The notes below the pieces were generated by a model. It searched no databases and was not told the DNA's origin. It worked only from the letters and a program-made list of their open reading frames with translations. A DNA stretch of 64,000 nucleotides from the NCBI GenBank assembly GCA_963732925.1, contig CAVTBJ010000012.1, forward strand, positions 558,001 to 622,000. Direction: 5' to 3'. Below are positions 46,906-55,218 of the stretch, one piece after another. The position numbers were made by a program, and so were the translations under genes. Each line of letters begins with the position of its first letter. Position 1 is the stretch's first letter. Source of the DNA: DASZRZ01 sp963732925 (GTDB lineage Bacteria > Acidobacteriota > Terriglobia > Terriglobales > Acidobacteriaceae).

Positions 46906-47445
46906 ATGCCGCGCAATTTGAAGCGGCATCAGAATTCCGGTCAGCTCCACTTCATTACTTTCAGTTGCTATCAGCGCCGGCCATTGCTGCGCACGGCGGG
47001 CAAACGGGACACTTTTCTGCGGGCGCTCGAACAGGCCCGCAAAGCGGTTCGGGTTTGTCGTTGTAGGATATGTTGTCATGCCCGAGCACGTCCACCTGCT
47101 GCTCAGCGAACCGGAGAAGGTCGTTGGCGACCTCGATCCAGTTGGTCAAGCAAACCAGTTCACGGATTTGCGGTAGGCGGCCCCGATCCTCCCCAGCAAG
47201 AGTTGTTTGCCGAGTCCGAGATCAGCAGTCCGTTCTGGCAGACCAGGTACGATGATTTCAACGTCTGGACTGCCAGAAAGCGGATTGAGAAGCTCAAGTA
47301 CATTCACCGCAACCCAGTGACGCGGGGTTTGTGCTGCAGGCAGGAAGACTGGAGATGGAGCAGTTACCGCTCCTATATGCTGGACGTGCGAGGAAAGGTA
47401 GCATTGAACCAATGGCCTAAGATCAGGCTGCGCGTTACTCCGTGA
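46906..47445 (+). CDS. REP-associated tyrosine transposase (RAYT, Y1/HUH family), frameshifted
   Basis: The N-terminus MPRNLKRHQNSGQLHFITFS and YQRRPLLRTAGKRDTFLRAL is typical of RAYTs. The HUH motif VVMPEHVHLLLSEPEK appears in a second frame from about 47050, and IQLVKQTSSRI in a third at about 47140. The first frame resumes with FWQTRYDDFNVWTARKRIEK, then LKYIHRNPVTRGLCCRQEDW and RWSSYRSYMLDV. The catalytic Tyr is expected in the segment broken by the frame changes or in the IHRNPV region. It is flanked by REP copies 3 and 4 in inverted orientation, the classic RAYT-REP arrangement. Confidence 0.88.
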   Translation: MPRNLKRHQNSGQLHFITFSCYQRRPLLRTAGKRDTFLRALEQARKAVRVCRCRICCHARARPPAAQRTGEGRWRPRSSWSSKPVHGFAVGGPDPPQQELFAESEISSPFWQTRYDDFNVWTARKRIEKLKYIHRNPVTRGLCCRQEDWRWSSYRSYMLDVRGKVALNQWPKIRLRVTP

Positions 47446-47446
47446 A

Positions 47447-47479
47447 CCCACCCTTCGCTGCGCTCAGGATGGGGCACCC
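47447..47479 (-). repeat. REP-like palindrome, copy 4
   Basis: A 33-nt element in minus orientation, two bases after the RAYT stop codon and identical to copy 1. Together with copy 3 it flanks the transposase as an inverted pair. Related partial copies (CTTCGCTCAGGATGAC) occur near 57920. Confidence 0.88.
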
Positions 47480-47506
47480 GCTGAGAGTTCCGTCACCTGT
47501 TGGGAG

Positions 47507-48841
47507 TTACTGCATTACGCCGGGCAGAGTCTTGATGAGATCGTTGTAAATCACTGCCACGGCAAACAGGATGAGCAGGAAAAAGGCGGCCTGATAGATT
47601 TTTTCCTTCACGCGCAGGCTGATGTCGCGCCGGCGGATGCCCTCGATCGCGAGCAGCAGGATCACGCCTCCATCGAGAATGGGAAAGGGGAACAGGTTAA
47701 AGATTCCCAGGTTCAGACTGATCACGGACATCAACGCGAGCAGAGGTGTCCAGCCCTGCTGGCGAGCGGCTTCTCCGGAAACCTGCGCGATGCGAATAGG
47801 GCCGTCGAGCTGCCGCATGGAGACCTGGCGCTTGGCCATTCGCTCCACCAGATCGAGGATGAGCAGCGAATTTCTCTTGTTCTCCTCAAGCGACTTGGAG
47901 AATGCCCGCGCAAAGGGCAACTGCTCGACGGTTTCCGGTTCCGAACGGATGCCGAGCTGATAAACCTTGTCTCCCGAGCTCTGGTCGGTGACCTGGCGAG
48001 GAGTGACCGTCAGGTCGATTTGCTTTCCGTTGCGTAACAGGGTCACCTGGACCGGCTTGCCTTTGCTTTCCTGGACCAGGTTAAAGACCGCAGGGATGGA
48101 ATTCGCGGGCTGACCATTGATGGCGACCAGGATGTCGCCTTGGCGAATGCCAGCCTGAGCGGCGGGCAGGCCGGGTTCCAAGTCGGTCACCACATTCGGC
48201 TGCTGGGGCAGGCAGCCCGGGTTTCCGACCTGATCCGGACCCGAAGGCTGGGGAACGATGGTCTTCTCCAGGATCTGGTTTCCACGCTGCACGGCGAGAT
48301 TGACAGGGATTCCGGGGCTGAGGACGAACTTGGGAAGAACGTCCTCCCAAGTGGGATTCTGAATGCTCTCAATGCGGACGATGCGGTCCCCGGGCTGGAG
48401 TCCAGCCTTGGCGGCCGGCGAGTCTTTTTGCACGTATCCGATGACGGCGGGCTTCTCGAGATAAACCGGGTGCTCGTAGTGGACCATGTAAACGACCGTG
48501 AGCAGCACCACGGCCAAGACAATGTTCATGAATGGTCCAGCAACGGCAATGACAAAACGCTGCCAGCGGGGGTGGGAGGTGAACTCCCCCGGGTCGCCGG
48601 TCTTGGCGTCCATGGGATTTTCCCCGGACATCTTGACGTAACCGCCCAAGGGCAAAAGATTAATGCGGTAATCGGTGTCGCCGCGGCGGAAGCCGATCAG
48701 GCGCTTACCAAATCCGATGGCAAACTGCTCGACGCGAACTTTAAAGAGTTTGGCTGCAGCAAAATGGCCGAACTCGTGGACGACGATCATGACCCCGAGA
48801 ACGACGATGACGGCGGCAAGGCTGGTAAGAAAATCGTACAT
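47507..48841 (-). CDS. rseP: Site-2 metalloprotease RseP
   Basis: An intact 444-residue intramembrane zinc protease. HEFGH at residues 22-26 is the catalytic site in TM1. LPLGGYVKMSGENP follows. Two PDZ domains lie at about 125-210 (PAVIGYVQKDSPAAKAGLQP) and 215-300 (EPGLPAAQAGIRQGDILVAI). The third metal ligand is in FNLFPFPILDGGVILLL (NxxPxPxLDGG) near the C-terminus. In E. coli it cleaves anti-sigma factor RseA. It is the last gene of the uppS-cdsA-dxr-rseP block. Confidence 0.96.
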   Translation of the reverse strand: MYDFLTSLAAVIVVLGVMIVVHEFGHFAAAKLFKVRVEQFAIGFGKRLIGFRRGDTDYRINLLPLGGYVKMSGENPMDAKTGDPGEFTSHPRWQRFVIAVAGPFMNIVLAVVLLTVVYMVHYEHPVYLEKPAVIGYVQKDSPAAKAGLQPGDRIVRIESIQNPTWEDVLPKFVLSPGIPVNLAVQRGNQILEKTIVPQPSGPDQVGNPGCLPQQPNVVTDLEPGLPAAQAGIRQGDILVAINGQPANSIPAVFNLVQESKGKPVQVTLLRNGKQIDLTVTPRQVTDQSSGDKVYQLGIRSEPETVEQLPFARAFSKSLEENKRNSLLILDLVERMAKRQVSMRQLDGPIRIAQVSGEAARQQGWTPLLALMSVISLNLGIFNLFPFPILDGGVILLLAIEGIRRRDISLRVKEKIYQAAFFLLILFAVAVIYNDLIKTLPGVMQ

Positions 48842-48859
48842 AAATATATGGCTGCTGGG

Positions 48860-50059
48860 CTAGCTCACACGGACCGGCTGGGAAGCGCGGGAGCCCTTGC
48901 TGAGGAAGGCAATCAGCTCGCGCGCCGTCCGGCGGGCCTCGCCGTCAAGCACAAGCACTTCTTCTATAGATTCAGGATGACGTTCCACAGTTTCACTGAG
49001 TGTACTTGCAATTACGTGGGGGATGGCCGGAAAGGAGATGTCACCGGCGAGGAAGGCGGTCACGGCCAGCTCGTCGGCGGCGTTGAGGGCAATGGTTTTG
49101 CTTCCACCAACTTCGGCCGCTTCATAAGCCAGGCGCAAACAAGGGAACTTCTCCGGATTCGGAGGGCGAAAATCCAGCCTGCGCATCTCCAGCAGGGGGA
49201 AACGAAGGTTCGAGGAGATGCGCTCGGGCCAGGTGAGGGCATACAAGATGGGCAGGCGCATGTCCGTGACCGAGAGCTGCGCCAGCAGGCTGCCATCCAC
49301 GAACTCCACCAGGGAATGAATGGTGGACTGGGGATGAATTATGACCCGGACGCGGCTGGGTGGCAGGCGGAAGAGGCGGCAGGCTTCAATGACCTCGAAG
49401 CCCTTGTTCATCAGAGTAGCGGAATCGATGGTGATGCGGGGTCCCATCTTCCAGGTGGGGTGGTTCAGCGCCTGGCCGACGGTGATGGAGTCAAAGTCGC
49501 CGGCTGGAGTGTCGAGGAAAGGCCCTCCGGAGGCGGTGAGCCAGATGCGATCGACCTCTTCGACGCGTCCGCCGCGCATGCACTGGTGTATGGCATTGTG
49601 TTCGCTGTCGATGGGAAGCAGGGGCTTGCCCTGGCGCTGAGCTTCGGCGGTAATCAACTCTCCGGCGACGACGAGAGATTCTTTATTGGCCAAGCCGACC
49701 ATTTTTCCGGCGCGCACGGCCTCATACGTGGCCTGGAGACCGGCGACGCCCACGATGGCGCTGACCACGAAGTCGGCTTCCGGGTGGGTGGCCGCCTTGA
49801 CGGAGCCGGAGGCTCCGCTGACGACCTCAATGTCTCCCAGGTTGGCCCCTTCGAGCTGGGCGCGCAGGCGTGCTGCACCTTCCTCGCTGGCCACGGAAAT
49901 TAGCCGGGGGTGCCAGCGCCTGGCCTGCTGCAGCAGGACCTCGAGGTTGGCTCCGGCGGCCAGGGCTACCACGGAAAAGCGCTCAGGGTAGGACTCGACG
50001 ATGCTCAAAGTACTGCGGCCAATGGAACCAGTCGAGCCCAGAATGGCAATACGCGTCAT
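48860..50059 (-). CDS. dxr: 1-deoxy-D-xylulose 5-phosphate reductoisomerase Dxr
   Basis: A 399-residue enzyme of the MEP pathway. The NADPH-binding motif is TRIAILGSTGSIGRSTLSIV. KESLVVAGELITAEAQRQGK and PIDSEHNAIHQCMRGGRVEE contain the metal-binding DSEH site, and ASGGPFLDTP and HPTWKMGPRITIDSATLMNK follow. It converts DXP to MEP. Its start is about 50 nt past the restored cdsA end and 18 nt separate it from rseP, so co-transcription is likely. Confidence 0.97.
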   Translation of the reverse strand: MTRIAILGSTGSIGRSTLSIVESYPERFSVVALAAGANLEVLLQQARRWHPRLISVASEEGAARLRAQLEGANLGDIEVVSGASGSVKAATHPEADFVVSAIVGVAGLQATYEAVRAGKMVGLANKESLVVAGELITAEAQRQGKPLLPIDSEHNAIHQCMRGGRVEEVDRIWLTASGGPFLDTPAGDFDSITVGQALNHPTWKMGPRITIDSATLMNKGFEVIEACRLFRLPPSRVRVIIHPQSTIHSLVEFVDGSLLAQLSVTDMRLPILYALTWPERISSNLRFPLLEMRRLDFRPPNPEKFPCLRLAYEAAEVGGSKTIALNAADELAVTAFLAGDISFPAIPHVIASTLSETVERHPESIEEVLVLDGEARRTARELIAFLSKGSRASQPVRVS

Positions 50060-50112
50060 TTGGCGGAGAATTCCGAGAAAGATTCAGAGACGACCGGGGG
50101 GCAGCCGCCGAC

Positions 50113-51014
50113 TCAAATATGGCCCTGCGTAATGACCTGCAAAGCAACATAGTACCACAGTATGGGAGCGGCGAAGAGCAGGGCATCGAGGCGGTCGAGC
50201 ATGCCTCCGTGGCCGGGCAGGAGAGACCGGAGTCTTTGACGCCCGCTCCGCGCTTGATGAGGGACTCGACCAAGTCACCAAGCTGGGCGGCTGCATTGAT
50301 GACGGCGGAAAGCAGGGCAATGCTCCACAATGAGGGAAGCTGGGGAGCGAAGTATCCCTGGGCACGTTCGATGAGGCCGGCGCCGAGCAGGGCGCGGTTG
50401 ATCCCGGGGGCATAAGCGAAGATCAAGACGCCGGCGGCGACGGCGGCCACGAAGGAGGCCAGGGTGCCTTCCCAGGTTTTGCCGGGGCTGATGCGCGGGG
50501 CGAGCTTGTGGCGTCCCAATGCACGTCCGGCGAAGTAGGCGGCGCTGTCTCCCACCCAGACCAGCACGAGCAAGTAGAAAACCAGGAAAGCTCCCGCCCA
50601 CATGAGCCGGATCTGCAACACGAGAGCCAGAGGCAGGGCGATGTACACCATGGCGAAGGTTCCGGCAGCGGCGGCCGGAAAGGCGGCGCGCAGGTCTTGC
50701 AGTCGCATGGCAAATGCGAGAAAGAGAAAGGGCGCGAGCACGCCAAAGAATCCGACCGCGTACATCATGAGAGCGGTAGAAAGCAACGGTTGGGTGAGAG
50801 GCTGGAGCACCAGGGCGAGAAACAGCAGGACCGTCAAGGCATAGACAGGGGCGGACATGGGCTCGATTCCGTAATGGCGCGCCAGTTGCAAAAACTCGCG
50901 AATGCAAAGCAGGGCCACGAAAGCGAGGAACGGGGCGAGCACGATGACGGGAGCGCGCAGCGCCAGCAGCAGGACGACCGGAATCAGGATGACTGCGGTG
51001 AGAATCCGCTTCAT
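50113..51014 (-). CDS. cdsA: Phosphatidate cytidylyltransferase CdsA (one frameshift)
   Basis: A multi-pass membrane enzyme making CDP-diacylglycerol (eight or so hydrophobic spans from MKRILTAVILIPVVLLLALR). The hydrophilic motif GDSAAYFAGRALGRHKLAP and the signature ESLIKRGAGVKDSG are present. In the middle of that signature, near 50233, one base is missing. The other frame then gives LLPGHGGMLDRLDALLFAAP and WYYVALQVITQGHI with a stop at 50113. The uncorrected frame runs to 49983 with unrelated residues and into dxr. The enzyme is essential, so a sequencing indel is the simplest explanation. Confidence 0.93.
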
Positions 51015-51041
51015 GAAGAACTTGCAAAGGGAAACGACATG

Positions 51042-51893
51042 CTAGCGCAGGCTGCCGGCAGTCTGGGGTTCGCGAGGCCGGACGGAGCGCCCGTTTCCGT
51101 TGTGCGCCAACTCCTGCTCGGGGGAAATTCCGCCGTAACGGCGTTCCCGCTTCTGATATTCGCCCATGGCCTCGAGGAGATGAATGCCGCGGAAGTCGGG
51201 CCAGAGAGTCTCGGTAACGTAAATCTCTGAGTAGGCGACCTGCCAGAGGAGAAAGTTGCTGAGCCGCATCTCGCCGCTGGTGCGAATGACCAAGTCCAAC
51301 TCGGGGAGGTTGCGGGTGTAGAGATGGCGGGAAATCAGGGACTCGTCAAGCGTGAGGTGCTCGATGCCGCCATTGTTGAGCGCCCCGTCGATGATGGAGC
51401 GGAAGGCGTCCACCAGTTCCAGGCGGGCGCTGTAGTTGAGCGCCAGCGTCAGCAACATGCCGGTGTTCTGGGCGGTAGCCTGACGGGCCCATTCCATGCG
51501 CTCCTGCACTGCTTCCGGCAACTCCCACAGGCGTCCGATATAGCCCAGGCGGATGTTGTTGCGATTGAGCGTGGGCACTTCCTGCTTCAGATAACGGCGC
51601 AGGAGAGTCATGAGAAATCCAACTTCCGAGCGGGGGCGGCGCTGCCAGTTCTCGCGGGAGAAGGCGTAGAGCGTCAGCGATGAGATGCCGGCGCGGGCGG
51701 CGGTCTCCACGGTGGAGCGCACGGCGTCGACACCGGCCTTGTGCCCGGCAATGCGGGGCAGGTGCCGGCGGCGGGCCCAGCGGCCATTGCCGTCCATAAT
51801 GATGGCGATATGCCTGGGAAGCCTCTTAGGATCGAGCCTGCGGTATGCTTCAGCCTCGCTCCGGTTGAGCCCGGCGGGAATGCTCAGTTGCAA
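51042..51893 (-). CDS. uppS: Undecaprenyl diphosphate synthase UppS
   Basis: A 283-residue cis-prenyltransferase. HIAIIMDGNGRWARRRHLPR holds the catalytic Asp and the substrate-binding GNGRWA. The central helix region LTLYAFSRENWQRRPRSEV and the C-terminal RTSGEMRLSNFLLWQVAYSE are standard; here the usual R-I-S-N-F is R-L-S-N-F. It makes the lipid carrier for peptidoglycan. First gene of the uppS-cdsA-dxr-rseP transcript; the extra about 25 C-terminal residues (Arg/Gly rich) are not conserved in the family. Confidence 0.96.
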   Translation of the reverse strand: MQLSIPAGLNRSEAEAYRRLDPKRLPRHIAIIMDGNGRWARRRHLPRIAGHKAGVDAVRSTVETAARAGISSLTLYAFSRENWQRRPRSEVGFLMTLLRRYLKQEVPTLNRNNIRLGYIGRLWELPEAVQERMEWARQATAQNTGMLLTLALNYSARLELVDAFRSIIDGALNNGGIEHLTLDESLISRHLYTRNLPELDLVIRTSGEMRLSNFLLWQVAYSEIYVTETLWPDFRGIHLLEAMGEYQKRERRYGGISPEQELAHNGNGRSVRPREPQTAGSLR

Positions 51894-51996
51894 CTCTCAA
51901 CCTCTTGAATCATGACGCTATCACAGGGAAGCGGCGATGGGCAATTGACGGGTTCACGGCGGGTCGTGCCCGCAAAATGCCCCGCCGCTGATCGAG

Positions 51997-52395
51997 TCAG
52001 CCATGGATGATGGCGTCCGCTTCGATTTCCAGCAACATCTCCGGCAAAACCAACGCAGTGACGGCCACGAGCGTGGCCGCCGGACGGATCGCATGAAAGA
52101 ACTCGCGGTGCGCCCGGGCAATCTGCTCCCAGTCTGCAATGTTGCGGACGAAAATGCGGGTACGCACCACGTGCTCGAGCCGGGAGCCTGCGTGCTCGAG
52201 GGCAACCTGGATGTTGCGCAGGATCTGGACCGTCTGCGCGTAGGCGTCGCCAACGCCGACAATCTTGCCGGAATCATTGGTGGCCGTGGTTCCGGAAACG
52301 CAGACAAACTGTCCTACGCGAACGGCGCGCGAGTAGCCCACGACGGACTCCCATGGGGCATCGCTGGCAATGTTTTGCCGGGACATTGAATTCAT
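51997..52395 (-). CDS. RidA/YjgF family protein
   Basis: A 132-residue RidA-like protein. SVVGYSRAVRVGQFVCVSGT, VGDAYAQTVQILRNIQVALE, HVVRTRIFVRNIADWEQIAR and VTALVLPEMLLEIEADAIIH cover the whole fold. The substrate-binding Arg of true RidA (in V-R-T-R-I-F) is present. RidA deaminates reactive enamines and imines; this subgroup (Rid1 versus other Rid) cannot be assigned from sequence alone. It is a single gene between two minus-strand neighbours. Confidence 0.88.
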   Translation of the reverse strand: MNSMSRQNIASDAPWESVVGYSRAVRVGQFVCVSGTTATNDSGKIVGVGDAYAQTVQILRNIQVALEHAGSRLEHVVRTRIFVRNIADWEQIARAHREFFHAIRPAATLVAVTALVLPEMLLEIEADAIIHG

Positions 52396-52530
52396 TGAGG
52401 AGCCATTGAATCATCCATCCGACTCATCGACTCAACCTCATCGACGCAAGGCCAGGCAAAGACGGGGCAAACCTTGGCGCTCAAGGAGGAGAGAGACGCA
52501 GTGCCGGGCCGGACGGAAGACAAGGCACAG

Positions 52531-52573
52531 AGAAGAGCAGAAGCCGAATTCGTGCCATGGCTTCCGCTCTTCT
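52531..52573 (-). terminator. Bidirectional terminator-like hairpin
   Basis: AGAAGAGCAGAAGCC (52531-52545) pairs with GGCTTCCGCTCTTCT (52559-52573) except for one A.C mismatch. It lies just past the stop of the minus-strand regulator at 52586. The following minus sequence is only moderately T-rich. Confidence 0.6.
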
Positions 52574-52585
52574 CATGTGATTTTC

Positions 52586-53119
52586 TTATGCCGAACGACG
52601 GGGGCGGGTGCTGAGATCACGAACCTGGGCGAGCACGCTCTGCCATTGCAGCGGGCTTAGCTTGGGCATGTAATCTACCAGTTCCGCGATGAAGTCGTCC
52701 CCCATGAGCTCCTGGATGCCTTGTTCGCGACCAGAACATCCGGTAATAAGGTCCGGAACCGTGACCTGCAGGGCACGAGCGAGGCGCTCCAGAGAGGAAA
52801 GAGTGGGCGTGGCTTTCTCGTTCTCGATCTTGGAGACGTAGGTACGCGGCACGTTCATGCGCAGGGCGAGCTGGCGCTGGCTGATGCCGCTGCGCTGGCG
52901 CAGGGTACGAATGGCAGAAGCCACCTGCAACCCGCGATGGCTGGAGGCAGAAGGCAGCGGCTGGGCTATGGCCTGAGCTGGAATCGGCTCAGGTTCGGGC
53001 TCATCCAAGCAGGTATGGCAGCGCCGGCAATTATTGCTGCTGGTTCGAAACTGAACGAGAAGGCAACGGTCACAACGAACGACTTCCCGCGAATCGACAG
53101 GCGCAAGATTCGTGGCCAT
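52586..53119 (-). CDS. XRE-family regulator with N-terminal zinc ribbon
   Basis: 177 residues. The N-terminus has CDRC and CRRCHTC (residues about 16-40), a rubredoxin/zinc-ribbon-like pattern. A helix-turn-helix follows: IRTLRQRSGISQRQLALRMN, VPRTYVSKIENEKATPTLSS, LERLARALQVTVPDLI. The C-terminus (DFIAELVDYMPKLSPLQWQS) is unassigned. It is probably a DNA-binding regulator; a zinc ribbon on an XRE protein suggests metal or redox sensing, which is inference. It is divergent from the HD-domain gene. Confidence 0.87.
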   Translation of the reverse strand: MATNLAPVDSREVVRCDRCLLVQFRTSSNNCRRCHTCLDEPEPEPIPAQAIAQPLPSASSHRGLQVASAIRTLRQRSGISQRQLALRMNVPRTYVSKIENEKATPTLSSLERLARALQVTVPDLITGCSGREQGIQELMGDDFIAELVDYMPKLSPLQWQSVLAQVRDLSTRPRRSA

Positions 53120-53340
53120 TCAGGTTTTGGAAGATGCCAGAGCAGGGCATCGAAACCGCGCAAAGAAACCATGTTTCCTTGCCGCGGACCACCCTAGATA
53201 CTTGTGTATCCTGAGCTTGCCGTAATGTCAGGCATACGCGCTGTGGATGTCAACATAAATGTCTGTTAAAAACCGTAGCAATTCCTTGAATATCATAAGC
53301 AAGCGGCTAAAAACCGGCGAATCTCTGGAGAAAATTGCGC

Positions 53341-53901
53341 ATGAATCGTGAGTCGGCGTGGGGGTTACTAACTGAGTTCACCCAGTCGGAAAGTTTGCGC
53401 AAGCATGCCCTGGCCGTGGAGGCTTGCATGCGGGCCTATGCCCGCAAACTGGGTGGCGACGAGGAAACCTGGGGAATTACGGGTCTGCTGCATGACTTTG
53501 ATTATGATCGCTGGCCGAGGCTGGAAGATCATCCCTTTCGCGGCAATGAAATCCTGAAGGAGCGGGGATGGCCGGAGGCGATTCGGCGCGCGATCATGAG
53601 CCACGCGGAATACACCGGAGTGCCCCGCGTCTCGCCGATGGAGAAAGCGCTGTTCGCCTGTGATGAACTGGCGGGATTCCTGACAGCGACGGCGCTGGTC
53701 AAGCCGGGCAAGTCGCTGGCGGAGGTGGACGCGAAGTCCGTGCGGAAGAAGATGAAGGACAAAGCCTTCGCCCGTAGCGTGAATCGCGAGGACATTGTGA
53801 AGGGTGCAGAGGAGTTGGGAGTTGATTTGGACGAGCACATTGAGTTCTGCATTGAGGCCATGAAGACGATCGCGCCGGCGCTGGGACTGGCAGGGAAGTG
53901 A
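53341..53901 (+). CDS. HD-domain phosphohydrolase-like protein
   Basis: 186 residues from ATG 53341. The HD motif is complete: SLRKHALAVEACMRAYARKL (first His), GITGLLHDFDYDRWP (HD), IRRAIMSHAEYTGVPR and KALFACDELAGFLTATALVK (distal Asp). Proteins of this size with this layout are annotated as HDIG/HD hydrolases; the substrate is unknown. GGAG lies 12 nt upstream of the ATG. It is followed by a small membrane protein. Confidence 0.88.
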   Translation: MNRESAWGLLTEFTQSESLRKHALAVEACMRAYARKLGGDEETWGITGLLHDFDYDRWPRLEDHPFRGNEILKERGWPEAIRRAIMSHAEYTGVPRVSPMEKALFACDELAGFLTATALVKPGKSLAEVDAKSVRKKMKDKAFARSVNREDIVKGAEELGVDLDEHIEFCIEAMKTIAPALGLAGK

Positions 53902-53955
53902 GTTGCGGTCGCCCATCCTTCAACCTCACCTAAATCTGGGTGCCCCAGCCGTCCA

Positions 53956-54378
53956 ATGACAAAAGAGTTCAGCAAAGAAGATTGGTTGGTGACCATTATT
54001 GTGTTTGTGTTGGTGATTTCGAGCGATGTTCTCGCAGGACGATTGGGCTACGGCCAGAAATTGTCGGATGAGTGTGCGCTTACGATTGGGGTCTTGGGCT
54101 TAATTATCGGATTTTGGAGGGGGGGCTGGCATAGAAGCAAGTTTTGGATTCTGCTAACCGTATTTTTTGCTTTGCATGGAGTTATTTTTTGGCTTGTCTT
54201 TTCGGTGATCGCACCAGGAGTGATTCGGATTCCAACTTTTTCAGCGATAGCGATTGGGATTGCAGAGATCATATTGATGGGAAAACTGTTGCTTGCCTTT
54301 AAGATCAACCTGGGGCAACAACTTAATTATTTTTCATTCGCAAGTGCGGCACTTCGCAGTTTTTCCGCGATGCAGTGA
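53956..54378 (+). CDS. Small multi-pass membrane protein, unknown
   Basis: 140 residues with four predicted membrane spans (LVTIIVFVLVISSDVLAG; LTIGVLGLIIGFWRGGW; FWILLTVFFALHGVIFWLVF; IAIGIAEIILMGKLLLAF). The base composition is clearly AT-richer than the surroundings, which suggests recent acquisition. No family recognised. A short frame in the following 300 nt is not convincing. Confidence 0.6.
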   Translation: MTKEFSKEDWLVTIIVFVLVISSDVLAGRLGYGQKLSDECALTIGVLGLIIGFWRGGWHRSKFWILLTVFFALHGVIFWLVFSVIAPGVIRIPTFSAIAIGIAEIILMGKLLLAFKINLGQQLNYFSFASAALRSFSAMQ

Positions 54379-54676
54379 CTTCTGGAGGCGGTGGTATCTT
54401 GGGTGCGAACAAGCAGTCTTTCCCTGCTACTACGAGCAACGACACGTACTACGGGAAAGGGCGGCTGGGTAGGCTTTTCATTTGGCTTGGGAGTTAGGCT
54501 GCCAATTCCATAAGCCGCCTACGAAGTAAACCCCACGCAAGCACAACCGGCTTGAGTGGGCCACCTGTCATGGATTTCCCGACCTCCACTTCATCCCCTT
54601 CACTTGTCATCTGCGAATCCCTGAGTTGAAGTATGATTTGTGTTCATGTTTTTGAGTTTTCCAAAACGGATTTCGC
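54379..54676. other. Intergenic region
   Basis: About 300 nt with no recognisable gene, repeat or RNA. An ATG at 54646 (MFLSFPKRISPA then stop) may be the true start of yraN if a base is misread near 54660. Confidence 0.4.
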
Positions 54677-55099
54677 CTGCTTGAGCGCGCTGAAGGCATC
54701 CTGCCGTGGCGCAAAAAGCGGCCTCCTGAGCATGTCCTGACCGGGAGGCGCGGCGAAGAGGAAGCCTACTTCCACCTGCGGCGGCAGGGATACGTGATGG
54801 TGGCGCGCAATTACCGCTCGCGACGGCGGCGGGGAGAGATCGATCTGATCGGGTGGGATGGTGAGATTCTGTGCTTTGTTGAGGTGAAGACCCGCACCAG
54901 CCACGATGTGAAGCCTGCGGAAGCAGCCGTGGATGAGGACAAGCGGCGGGAACTGGCGGGGGTTGCCCGGGAGTACCAGCGGGGGGCCGCCCGGGGCAGA
55001 GACTGGGCTCGCATCCGCTTTGATATTGTCAGCATCTATTACGAAAGTGGGAACGACCCGCAGATTACCCTATTCAAGAACGCCTTCCCCGTGACGTAG
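54677..55099 (+). CDS. yraN: YraN family (UPF0102) endonuclease-like protein, start uncertain
   Basis: Core segments: LTGRRGEEEAYFHLRRQGYV, ARNYRSRRRRGEIDLIGWDG and LCFVEVKTRTSHDVKPAEAA. The E-I-D-L and E-V-K-T residues form the Holliday-junction-resolvase-like site. The first in-frame ATG (54794) would remove the conserved GRRGEE segment, so the real start is upstream. The frame opens after a stop at 54653-54655 and has no ATG there. A shift near 54660 from the ATG at 54646 would solve this. Function of YraN is unproven. Confidence 0.8.
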   Translation: MLERAEGILPWRKKRPPEHVLTGRRGEEEAYFHLRRQGYVMVARNYRSRRRRGEIDLIGWDGEILCFVEVKTRTSHDVKPAEAAVDEDKRRELAGVAREYQRGAARGRDWARIRFDIVSIYYESGNDPQITLFKNAFPVT

Positions 55100-55218
55100 T
55101 ATGGGAAGCGGGGCTTCCCCGGTGAGCACTTTGCTCCCCGGCACTACCCTGGCAAGCGCAAAGTTGGGCGCTCGCTGGGGACGCCGGCGCGGGCTCCTGT
55201 GCGAAAGGAATTTTTCGA

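Noticed and set aside
48140..49903. Plus-strand frame of 587 codons opposite rseP and dxr
   Set aside because: Antisense shadow; no domain, unusual His/Gly/Glu composition, and both opposite genes are certain.
49983..50112. C-terminal extension of cdsA overlapping dxr
   Set aside because: It arises only from the frameshift near 50233; the corrected frame ends with a standard CdsA C-terminus at 50113.
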